Source of the DNA: Amphirosellinia nigrospora
Lineage: Eukaryota > Ascomycota > Sordariomycetes > Xylariales > Xylariaceae
Direction of reading: 5' to 3'
DNA length: 64,000 nucleotides
NCBI GenBank assembly: GCA_004123355.1
Contig: SCHM01000001.1
Coordinates: 4,208,001-4,272,000 of the forward strand
The position numbers and the translations under genes were made by a program. Each line of letters starts with the position of its first letter. Positions within the stretch are counted from its first letter, which is position 1. Below are positions 47,661 to 58,063 of the stretch, piece by piece. The notes under the pieces were generated by a model. The model made no database searches, was not told the DNA's origin, and was given only the letters and a program-made list of their open reading frames with translations.

Positions 47661-50567
47661 ATGGATCAATGGCAGGGCTATCAGGACGCCGCCGGTGCTC
47701 CGAGAAGATATAATGGCACTAGTCAAATGACGCCCACCCGCGAATACTCCCAGCAGCAAGCCGGCCAGAGTCACCCGCCCGCTGGCTTCAAATACGACCA
47801 ATACCAGGGCACAATGCACTCTCACTCAGCGCAATCCAGTGTCGCGTCGCCTACCAGCACCCCACGCGATGGCAATGGCGACGTCCCCATGCAAGATGTG
47901 CACGACCCCTACAGTGCTATGAAATATCCCATGCGACCGCACCATCAATCCCATCTCTCTGGTGGCAGCCGATCGGCTAACCTGCACTCCCCCTCCGAGC
48001 CCTCGGCTGCTGCTCAGCGCTACTCGCCCATGGAGGTCCTTTCGCCTACGTCACCGTACGGGTCCAAGGCGCCATCGAATCAAAGCCAATTCTCAACATC
48101 ACACAGTCAGCGTCAGTCCCCGACCAGGTCTGATTATCCGCCCACAAGCCCGTACTACGGTCGTCAGGGCTCACAGCTCCCTCCGATGGGCTCTTACGCC
48201 AGTAGCCAGGACAGCTACCAGTCGGCCACTGTTGCTAGCCTTGATGGCAGTTACGCTAACGATTCCAAATTGCCAAGGAGGCCATCGCATGCACAGGCCA
48301 CAAATATGCCAGTTGAGAAAAAACCAGTCCCCCAGCTGAGGAAGATTGAAGCTCCATCTGAGTTACGACCGAAAATCAACTCTCAACCGCCGTTTCGGCG
48401 AGCGAACCCAGAAGGTGGTTTCATAAGCGTATGGCCCTAGATTCCAAATATCTTGGTAGTTATATGCTAAAATGGACGGTAGCCACTACAAGCCCTCACG
48501 GTTCACCTGCCTGCCACATATCGGATCTGTAACCCTAATTTCAAGTACGAATCATCGAGAAACCCCCGCAGAGTCTTGACCAAGCCGAGCAAAGGGACCA
48601 AGAATGATGGGTATGACAATGAAGACAGCGACTATATACTCTATGTAAATGACATACTGGGATCGGAGGAGGCTGGCCATAAGTATGTTTCACCTTGGTC
48701 TTGTTCGTCTCTGCCTAAGTTTAAGACTCTAACCTGCTCTATAGGAATCGATATCTCATTCTCGACGTGCTTGGTCAAGGAACTTTTGGACAAGTTGTCA
48801 AATGCCAGAACCTAAAGACGCAAGAGGTGGTCGCCGTCAAGGTCATCAAGAATCGAACAGCATACTTTAATCAGAGTATGATGGAAGTGTCTGTATTAGA
48901 TCTGGTATGTTTCACCCCTAGCGTATACTCTTCCTCTTCAATCTAACTGGCAAACTAAAAGGTAAACACAAAGCTTGACAAGAACGATGACCATCACCTG
49001 CTGCGTCTTAAAGACACCTTCATACATCGACAACATCTTTGCTTGGTATTCGAATTACTGAGCGTCAATCTGTATGAACTGATAAAACAGAACCAATTCC
49101 GTGGCCTCAGCACGACGCTTGTACGGGTCTTCGCGCAACAGCTGCTAAACGGACTGGCGTTACTCAACAAGGCCCGGTTAATACACTGTGATCTAAAGCC
49201 AGAGAATATTTTGCTTAAGAACCTGGAGAGTCCGATCATCAAGATTATTGATTTTGGCTCGGCCTGTGACGAGAGACAGACCGTGTACACCTACATTCAG
49301 TCACGCTTTTATCGGTCGCCAGAAGTATTGTTAGGTCTCCCGTACTCCTCCGCAATCGACATGTGGTCTCTCGGCTGTATTGTAGTCGAACTTTTCTTAG
49401 GATTGCCCTTATTCCCTGGTTCTTCGGAGTACAACCAGGTATCAAGAATTGTCGAGATGCTGGGAAACCCACCGAACTGGATGATAGAAGTTGGCAAACA
49501 AGCCGGCGACTTTTTCGAAAAGAGGCAAGACGAGTATGGCCGGAAGAGCTATCATTTAAAGAGCATGGAGCAATACTCGAGAGAGCGCGGTACGAAAGAA
49601 CAACCTAGCAAGAAATATTTCCAAGCGAATACTCTGCCAGAGATTATTAAAACATATCCATTGCCACGGAAGAATATGAAACCGAGCGAAGTCGAGCGAG
49701 GTGAGTGTATAGAGATTGGTTGTTGCTGCTGATGACCAGTTTTGGCTAACTGTCCTCAGAAATGAACAATCGAACAGCTTTTATTGATTTCGTACGAGGG
49801 CTTTTAACAATCAGCCCTCTCGAGCGGTGGTCGCCTCAACAGGCCAAACTCCACCCATTCATCACTCAGCAGAAGTTCACTGGTCCTTTCGTGCCACCGA
49901 TGAACCTGAAGGCAAGCTCGTTGAACCGGTCACCGGCACCAGGAACTCAACAACAACAGCAGGCTGCTGAACTCAGCAAACAAAGAGAGAGAACCCAGGC
50001 CGCCCAAGCACAGGCCCAAATTGCTGCTGCTCAAGGCAATTACGCAATGCAAACTAACCAGTATCCTCAGTCTCCTCACGGACAGCCCCCCATATATGGT
50101 AACAATGCTATGTACACGCCAGGAGGCAGCCACACTGGTGCGCCTCCACCTTATGCCGCGCAGCAGTCGCCGTATGGGCAAATGGTCATGAGCCAGCCAC
50201 CAGCACAGATGCCAGCCGCAAACTATGGTGCTCCGCAACCGAATCTGTACCAACAAGCTACAGTCCGAGCAGGACGTCAGCGAGCGTCTACTATGGATCA
50301 GCAACAGAGCGGAATCCCAGCAGCGATTCAAAGAGTTGCAAGCCATCTAGATCCAAGCCAACCGATTCGACTGCAGCCAAGTCCCGCTTACTATCCCCCG
50401 CCTGCCGATGGCATGGGGATGTCGGATCCCGGCGCAGGTAGAGTTGCCGGTCGGCGAGATAGTCGAGCACAAAGGGGGGTGCCAGAGGCGGCAACCGTGA
50501 CTTTATCCGGAACTTGGAAGAACGCACACTCGAAGAAGGCTTTAGTGGTCAGAGTTCATGGCATTGA
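47661..50567 (+). CDS. YAK1: Dual-specificity protein kinase YAK1 (DYRK family)
   Basis: Kinase acting opposite to PKA in growth and stress control, cytoplasm and nucleus. Five exons: 47661-48428, 48483-48682, 48745-48904, 48962-49700, 49760-50567. The disordered N-terminus (MDQWQGYQDAAGAPRRYNGT) precedes VLTKPSKGTKNDGYDNEDSD and YILYVNDILG, the DYRK/YAK homology box. Kinase landmarks: glycine loop VLGQGTFGQVVKC, lysine in VAVKVIKNRTAYFNQ, catalytic loop LIHCDLKPENILL, DFGSA, activation loop YTYIQSRFYRSPEV with the autophosphorylated Tyr, MWSLGCIVVELF. A Gln-rich tail follows. One base is missing near 50480; after it the frame reads GGNRDFIRNLEERTLEEGF and stops at 50565-50567. The exon sum is one short of a multiple of three, as expected for a single loss. 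About 891 residues. Confidence 0.95.
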
Positions 50568-52272
50568 TGGAATTACACGAGATCTGGAAAATCTGGAACA
50601 ACACCTATATCCTACGTGCACATGCTGCGCACCCCATCTGACCCTCCACGGCCTTGTTCGGCTATATCTTGGGAGTCTAAAGTCTCGGCCATTCCGACCG
50701 GAGTTGACATAAGATATAGTGTAGTGGAAGCTGGTCCCAACTACCGCGTTCAATTGGTAAGGTAGGTATAAAACTACCTTACGATAACGCTCCATCGAAG
50801 ACGATTGTCTGAGGAGTTCCCAATTTGGGCCATGGCCTTGCTGCGCAAAAAGAGAAGAGCCTTGGCAAGCGTGATCTCCGATCCAGCTACTCGATTGTAT
50901 GGCTGAGAAACGATAGACTACGGCTAGGAGAATGGAGAGCCTCATCTGGCTAGCCGTGGCTTAAAGATAGCTTATTTGCATGCGGCTCAGACGCATCTCT
51001 TTAGATGCTTCTTTTGTATTTTCTCTTTTCGACTACCTTCTATATTCTGAATCGCAATGGATGAGTTCTGTAGTGATAGCAACCACTATAGTAGCTGGAC
51101 GTCTAGTCTTCTTCCGTTGTGTTGAGAGAGGCTGTATCCGCACAAGCGGCCGTAGAACGTAGGCAAATGGGTACCTGAAATTCTCAGTCGCTGGAATGGG
51201 CAGATCACAGGAGAACCCCAGATGGAGGGTTGTTGCGATGTACGGCTCACATTGACTACTTATTAAGTCCTTGTGAATCATGGCAACGTTGTCCAGAGAG
51301 CAGTGTATGTGAGGAAGCATTCCTTGAGTTGTGCCTAAAGTCATCATAGCAAACCCGCAACTATTGAATGAGATTCTTGGATTCGCACCCTTTGGACCTG
51401 ATCTATTCGATTACCCCAGCTTTGTACCCCCAAATTATCTTCAACTCGATACAAAGCTGGTTAGAATGACATTACTATGAGAGTCTCATGTGACCTCGGA
51501 CCCCAAATCAACGGGAGACTTGTCTGACCCAACGGCTAAATATAGCGTGGTGAAACTATTGTCGTGGGACTGGCCATTAGGTGAAGTTCTGGCTCGTGTA
51601 GATTGTGGAAGAATGAGTGTCAGTGTTGGTATCACAGAATAAATGTTGATAATACGAAGCCACAATAACCAACAAATAATTACCAAGATAAATGATCTGG
51701 TTGACCTTGTCTATCCTCTAGGGATGTGATGCTAGGTACACAGGGGCTCGATTTAGCATAAGTTCATAAAAAAAGGATATCAATTATGTGTGCCTGGTCC
51801 GTGTGAAGGCATCGTCCACTAGAATTTCTATAGTTAATTTTTTACTACCAATGTGGATTAAATCTGGCAGTCATTCCCGCGCGAAGCCGTCACCACACAG
51901 TAGATGCTGTTTCCCCCCTCTGAGCGCCTTATATAACACGCACACTTTTGCAATCCCACCCACGTGTAAGGTGCAACACTTAGCTCACGCGCCAATAATA
52001 GTACAGGATGATATGGGTGTTAAATGAGACCGGAGGTCAATACAAAGTAGGTGGTGCACCCAGCCCACCAGCCTCGTCGACTGAGGTTCCAGCGTCAGTC
52101 CCACTTGGGTAAGAAAAGAGAGAGGCCTAATCATCTTCACTCGGGGTGGGAAGTGACGTGGCGCGCTGTAAGAGCGTACGCTCGTAGGCAATGCGTTGGG
52201 GCTATCTTCGCAAGAATGCTGAAATGGCGAACCGGCGTCGAGTTCAGACCGACTGCATCCTGCAGATGCGTT
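50568..52272. other. Intergenic region between convergent YAK1 and RRM genes
   Basis: About 1.7 kb separating two convergent 3' ends. AT-rich, no recognisable frame, RNA gene or repeat. Confidence 0.5.
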
Positions 52273-53443
52273 CTATCGTCCTTGCCGGTAGGCGCGGTCT
52301 CTGCGATATCCCGGGTTATTATTGCCCTTTGCCTGGTTCGTCGAAACTAGCTTATCGCTGTATAATCCTTGATCTCGGTCTTCAAGGTCCATAGCGTCGT
52401 TAAAGCCCATAGACCCATCAATAAGCACGCTATTTCCACCGAGCCGAGTTTCATTAGTACGCTCGGCTCGGGACCAGTAGGCGGTGCTACGTAGCCACCG
52501 GGTTTCATGTAGACGCTTAATGTTCGGCCATCAGCCTGTTGGTGTCGGAAGTTGGTTAGTCCCGGTCATGGTTAGGCGACGCACCAGGATCAATAGAACT
52601 TACAGTCTGCTGGTCGAATCTTTCTATCACCCGATCGGCGCCCTCTTTGCTCTCAAAGACTATCTCGGCAATGACAATCGGGTGGGTCTTAACCAGCCGA
52701 CAGCTGTTGATGAGCCTCCTACGGGAGTTAAGGCGCTCTCGATATCGGCAGCCGTTGTCCCGGGCGCGAGATTCTGAGCCAGCACCGCGAATGGACCAGC
52801 CAGTCCCTTTATGGTGATACCGCGCCCTTGATTTGGATCGGCGACGTTCATCTGTTGGGCGTGGCTTGACGATGCTGCGGTCCGTGAAAAGGCACTCGCC
52901 AATTTGGTCGCACGGTTCGGCCGTGTGTTCTGCAAGGTAGGCCTGGCCTTAGGGGGAGCAGTGCCAGGGGCATGGACACGGGCGGCGAGGGAATTGGGTG
53001 CAGGTTGCTGCGCTCTCGGCCGTCGGCCGTCTTGTGTGTTATGGAGATCGTGTGTCCAGTCGCCATTGATATTGCCGACGGGGACGCGGGCACCAGTAGA
53101 TACACGCTATAGATGTGTGTAAGCGCTCGATCTTACGAAAGGGGGTCGGGGAGGGTTATGCAAATGGAAGCAAACGTACCTTCTTGACACCGACGCGGCT
53201 CGCGAGAGAGCCACCAGTGCCGGGTTTTAAGGGTGCGCTGGCCCGGCGCTGGCTGTCTCTTGAAAATATGCGCGCGGCAAGTTCTTCATTTCGCTTCCGT
53301 TCTCGGCCTTCGTTGATGATCTTCTCGAATTCGAGGGCGTGTTTTTGCTTCTCTTTCGACGTCATCTCGCCGACTATGCCGCCAAAATGTTGGCGTAGAT
53401 GGTGAGGGATGTACTGAGCGCCGATCGCACGAGGGTCCTGCAA
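52273..53443 (-). CDS. RRM-domain RNA-binding protein
   Basis: Conserved fungal protein. The first visible coding block is QDPRAIGAQYIPHHLRQHFG, then EMTSKEKQKHALEFEKIINE and SLASRVGVKK. An intron 53107-53179 joins to RVSTGARVPVGNINGDWTHD. The RRM begins GITIKGLAGPFAVLAQNLAP and continues, one frame over, as INSCRLVKTHPIVIAEIVFE and GADRVIERFDQQT. An intron 52536-52603 then leads to ADGRTLSVYMKPGG; after another break the tail reads NETRLGGNSVLIDGSMGFND and ends at TAG, 52273-52275. No ATG is found in frame near 53443: either a short first exon lies upstream (AACTTGCAG just before GACCC could be an acceptor) or the start codon is misread. Divergently arranged with uL2. Confidence 0.75.
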
Positions 53444-54013
53444 GTTGGCACGTTGGAGGCGGGTACGAAGGGCGCGAGATGATTAACTGATTGTCGCGAG
53501 GAAATATACAAAACGATGTTGGTTGGTGTTGGTTGGTTGATGATGATGCGGGAATGGTTTGGGGCTCCCGGCGCGCGCGTGAAGTTCAGAGCAGATAGAC
53601 CTATACCTAGGGAGGTAGCCACTTATCTACGGGATAGGTTTAGTTGCTTATCTAGATAAGGTATAGAACTAGGTTAGTACCTCCTAGCTAAAAATTCCAC
53701 TACCAGGTCCCTGTGGCTTGATAGGAAGCCGCAATGTGGCTAGACATAGGTGACTGATTGCCTGAACGGGATAGGTCAAAAGAGTGGGGATCATAATAGG
53801 GAGCTACGCACTGACCACCTAAGACGCCATACGATTAGGGTCAAGCGAGGACTGGGACCAGCTGGCTCCCACACAAACTGGCACTAGGGAAAATTGTCGG
53901 CTCTGAATTTCGGGGCCGTGCCTCTACACCAGAAAACCTTGAGACACAACCACCATCCACACATCCCATCTCCTTCTCTCACCATATCGGATTGCGCAAA
54001 GTAGACCGTCACA
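53444..54013. other. Divergent promoter region between the RRM gene and uL2
   Basis: About 570 bp with TACCTAGG/TAGGTA motifs at 53605-53690 and a pyrimidine-rich stretch (53940-54000) directly before the uL2 start, as is common for ribosomal protein genes. Confidence 0.5.
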
Positions 54014-54948
54014 ATGGGTCGCGTTGTAAGTGGCAGAAACACGGAAAAGATTAGAATTGAATGCTGACAGCGACCCTAGATCCGTAACCAGAGAAAGGGT
54101 AAGCGGTATCTTCAGTAGGTTGACCTCGAACCACCGCCATCACCATCACCATCACCGTCATACTCACCGTTCTTGCTAGCCGCCAACACCCGCCTGCGAA
54201 AGGCCCCGCTAAATTCCGAAGCCTCGACTACGCCGAGCGTCATGGCTACATGCGCGGTGTCATCAAGGAGATCATCCACGACCCCGGCCGTGGTGCGCCT
54301 CTCGCCCGCGTCGTCTTCCGCGACCCCTACAAGTTCAAGCAGGTTAAGGAGACCTTCATCGCCACGAGGGCATGTACACCGGCCAGTTCATCTACGCCGG
54401 CAAGAACGCCGCCCTGACCGTCGGAAACGTCCTCCCCCTCGCCTCCATGCCCGAAGGTACCGTCGTCTCCAACGTCGAGGAGAAGGTCGGTGACCGTGGC
54501 ACCCTAGGCCGCACCTCCGGCAACTACGTCACCATTGTCGGCCACAACCCCGACGAGGGCAAGACCGTATCAAGCTCCCCTCAGGCGCCAAGAAGGTCGT
54601 CAGCAGCACTCCCGTGTATGATTGGTATCGTCGCTGGTGGTGGTCGTACCGACAAGCCCCTCCTCAAGGCCTCGCGTGCCAAGCATAAAGTTCGCTGTCA
54701 AGCGCAACTCGTGGCCCAAGACTCGTGGTGTTGCCATGAACCCTGTCGACCATCCTCACGGTGGTGTAAGTTCTAGACGTTATGGAGGGGTAGAAAACGA
54801 AGACATGCTGACACAGGCTTCCAGGGTAACCATCAACATATCGGTAAGGCTTCGACTATCTCAAGATACGCTGCACAGGGTCAAAAGGCGGTCTTATTGC
54901 TGCCAGACGGACAGGTCTGCTCCGCGGTACGCAAAAGACAAAGGAGTA
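54014..54948 (+). CDS. RPL2: 60S ribosomal protein uL2 (RPL2/L8)
   Basis: Core protein of the large ribosomal subunit next to the peptidyl-transferase centre. Four exons: 54014-54025 (MGRV), 54080-54114 (IRNQRK..IF), 54180-54765, 54825-54948; the last intron splits HPHGG from [13 protein letters not shown]. Landmarks: [120 protein letters not shown], and the end [10 protein letters not shown] with TAA at 54946-54948. The exons sum to 757 nt against 765 for the usual 254 residues, so about eight bases are missing. Several losses fall in C runs (near 54206, 54362, 54565). Because this gene is essential, the breaks argue strongly for sequence error. Confidence 0.95.
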
Positions 54949-55692
54949 AACTGTTTCTCCCGGTCACTGGTTTATCAAGGCGGTTGGAGTTTCACTGTTG
55001 CTCTTTGCATCTTCAGGTACAGGCGAGTCGATATGAGATAGGCTCAATGGGAAAGTACTCGGCATCAATTTTGCATTACCACTCTGCGGGAGACTCGTAT
55101 ACGAAGTGACGCGAGGCGTAAATGGATGCGATAAAACTCCTACATGTGAAGGTGTCACGGTCGTAGGAACTACACACGAAGGCCAAAACAAGATAGGCAG
55201 ATTCCAGACTACAGGTTGGAATTTTGTAATGAAAAAAAGAAACGACGTTACCCAACAAATTAAAAAAAACGGCTGCACGTAGCTCAGCGCGGGTGCATCG
55301 TGATAATTCACCCAGTAGAGCTAGTAACAAACAGTGCTCATTAATATACCAGGGCCTTATTTGATGACGGCATACGGCGAGGTCTGGAGTGTAAGCGACT
55401 ATCAGTAAATAGCTACTACCTAAATCCTAAATCCTACACTCGAACTTGTATTACCTAGGTACATGGTCTTATCCGGCGGATTACTGTATTGTGCTCAAAG
55501 AGGCGACCCCTTGGACCGCATTGCCGTGTGTGCGCCAGTAACTGCGATCCTTCATCAGTTGGCCCCACCAAGCAACCCCACCATCCATCGGCCCCGTTGT
55601 TCTATAAATTATACCCCTCCATAAGTAGTCAGGGACTTCATCCATCCATCCCACTTTCGACCAACCTTCCAGTCCCTTGAATCACCTTCACT
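54949..55692. other. Intergenic region with adenosine kinase promoter
   Basis: About 740 bp. TACCTAGGTACATGG at 55451-55465; TATA box at 55613-55619. No gene seen. Confidence 0.5.
55613..55619 (+). promoter_or_regulatory. TATA box of the adenosine kinase gene
   Basis: TATAAAT about 75 bp upstream of the ATG, in an otherwise C-rich promoter. Confidence 0.5.
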
Positions 55693-57425
55693 ATGGCCGC
55701 CAGCAAAATCTCTTCCTGGCCTGGAGAACCCCCCTTCTTGGTAGGTCTTGTCTTCATTGAGTTAGATACTCGTCCACTCCGTATAGTAGACAGTATAAGC
55801 CGTGCCCTCTATCGTGCATGGACGTCGATGAAATACATTGTTTTACATGCTTCCACACCAACGTCAAAGCGAGAGCCTTTCCACTTCAAAATTTAGTAGC
55901 CGTGATTTATTGGGGTCCAATTACCTCTCCTGCAAACATCAGCGAGCCTGATGCCTATCATGTCTTATTCCGTCGCTTCCCGATGCGCCTCTCGCTGACA
56001 TGTGCCCCTCGCGGCACGAACTGCAATAGATATCCAAGCCTTCGCCAATGAGGAGATCTTGAAAAAGTATGACCTGAAGGCGAACGACGCGATCCTGGCC
56101 GAGGAAAAGCACCTCCCGATATACGAGGAGCTGCTGAACAACTTCGACGCCAAGCTGATCGCTGGCGGCGCGGCCAGAACACGGCTCGCGGCGCCCAGTA
56201 CGTGCTAGCCCCCAATAGCGTCGTCTACCTTGGCGGTGTCGGTGACGACAAGTACGCCGCCATCCTGCGCGATGCCGTCAAGCAGGTCGGCCTCCGTGTC
56301 GAGTACCGCGTCGACCCCAAGGCCCCCACGGCCGTTGCGGCGTCGTCATCACCGGCCACAACCGCTCGCTCTGCACCGAGCTCGGCGCCGCCAACCTCTC
56401 GACATCGACCACCTCAAGAGCCCCGAGATCTGGAAGCTTGCCGAGAACGCCGACTTCTACTACGTCGGTGGTTTCCACTTTACCGGTATGTGAACAACAT
56501 GTTGACCACTCTACCCCTTTCCCTTTCCGCTTTGCCCTCGCCCCTTGTCCATGTCCCAAGCTCACAAACGACACCCCACAGTCTGCCCCCAGCCATCATG
56601 GCCCTGGCCGAAGAAGCCGCAGCAAAGAACAAGACATTCATAGTGAACCTGTCGGCCCCTTCATCCCACAGTTCTTCAAGGACCCACTCGACGCCTCGTC
56701 GCCGTACTGGGATTACATTATCTGCAACGAGACGGAGGCCGCCGCTTACGCCAACTCCCACGACCTCGCTAATATCGCCGAGGATATTCCCGCCATCGCC
56801 AAGGCCCTCGCGAACCTGCCTAAGAAGAACACGCAGCGACCCCGTATCGCCGTCGTGACCCAGGGTACGAACCCTACCCTCGTCGCCATCCAGGGCCAGG
56901 ACGAGGTCAAGCAGTACCCCGTTCACGTCATCAGCGCCGACAAGATCAACGACACCAACGGTGCCGGCGACGCCTTCGCGGGTGGCTTCGTTGCCGGTCT
57001 TGTCCAGGGCAAGAACATTGATGCGGCCGTGGATATCGGTCAATGGCTTGCGGCGTTGAGCATTCAGGAGCTCGGTCCTTCGTAAGTCTCCTTTTTCAGA
57101 TATCATTCCCCGATTTTCTTTCTTTCAAAATCGTAAGAAACATGTCACGAAAAGTTCCGATGGGAAATACGACACAGCAATCTTTGTCAATTCCTATCTA
57201 GCTGTCTGTCAGAGAAGCAATTTGGGACGAGCCATTTCCTGCGACCCTGAACAACGACAATCCATCTCCAACAACAACATTCTCTCCATTAGTCCTGCCC
57301 TCCTACTCGAACCCTCCTTTAAAACACAAACTTTGCATGCGGATATCATGAAATATCTAAGTCGCACCTAACATTTTCATCCTAGGTACCCCTTCCCTAA
57401 GCAGACATATCAGCCCTCTTCCTAG
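55693..57425 (+). CDS. ADO1: Adenosine kinase (PfkB family)
   Basis: Phosphorylates adenosine to AMP, keeping the methylation cycle running. Four exons: 55693-55740, 56030-56485, 56582-57081, 57386-57425. Exon 1 (MAASK..) ends in ENPLL, seen after allowing for two run-length errors, and joins across a 289-bp intron to DIQAFANEEILKKYDLKAND. Further landmarks: GGAAQNTARGAQYVL, VVYLGGVGDDKYAAIL, YYVGGFHFTVCPPAIM across intron 2, NLSAPFIPQFF, WDYIICNETEAAAYA, and the PfkB signature INDTNGAGDAFAGGFVAGL with the catalytic Asp. Exon 4 supplies only YPFPKQTYQPSS after a 304-bp intron. About 347 residues, the usual size. Frame breaks near 55728, 56174, 56335, 56400 and 56665 are single-base losses or gains, mostly in runs. 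Confidence 0.94.
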
Positions 57426-58063
57426 TCAACCACCTGAATCCGCCTGATCTCAGGAGGTGAGACACGGGAGATAGAAAGAAGAAGGACGAAGCAAGTGAAA
57501 TGATAGCATTTAAGTACCGTCCACCTGGTACACTTTGGCGTTACTCAACTTTACGCAAAAGGGGCCGGCGTTCTAGATTGGGCAGGGTTAGGCTGGGTTG
57601 ATTTAGGTTTCGGTTGGCTTAGCATGCATGGCATTTGCAACGGCGAAACGAAAAGATCAAAAGACTTTTCTTTTTTATGTGATATCGTTTGTTGGGTTTC
57701 AACAACTGGAAAACTTCCAATCCATTTCAAATTTTCACGCAACACGGAAATCAAAACTTGATCCAAGCGTGTGCGGGCCAGTCGGATAACGTACCGCGTC
57801 TCCGTAGAGCAGCGGTACCAAGGCTGGAAACCTTCGTAGGCTGTAACGTAGCAACTGGAACAGCTTGCTGAAAGCCAGAAGATCTGTCGTCTTGTAACCT
57901 TAAAGTGAATGGTGCAAGGGCTACTACTCCTAAGCGTTCGTACGACTCTCGTCAGAGTACGCATCGTTATCGAATTTTCCTGAGCGTGTCCAGTGTCATT
58001 CTGACGGCTTAGTACTCGCTCAAGGTCCACGGATATCGGAGTAGGGCGGCCACTGTAATCTCA
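57426..58063. other. Intergenic region between convergent ADO1 and EST1-like genes
   Basis: About 640 bp with no recognisable gene. A stretch near 57780-57850 looks slightly tRNA-like but lacks proper boxes. Confidence 0.5.
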
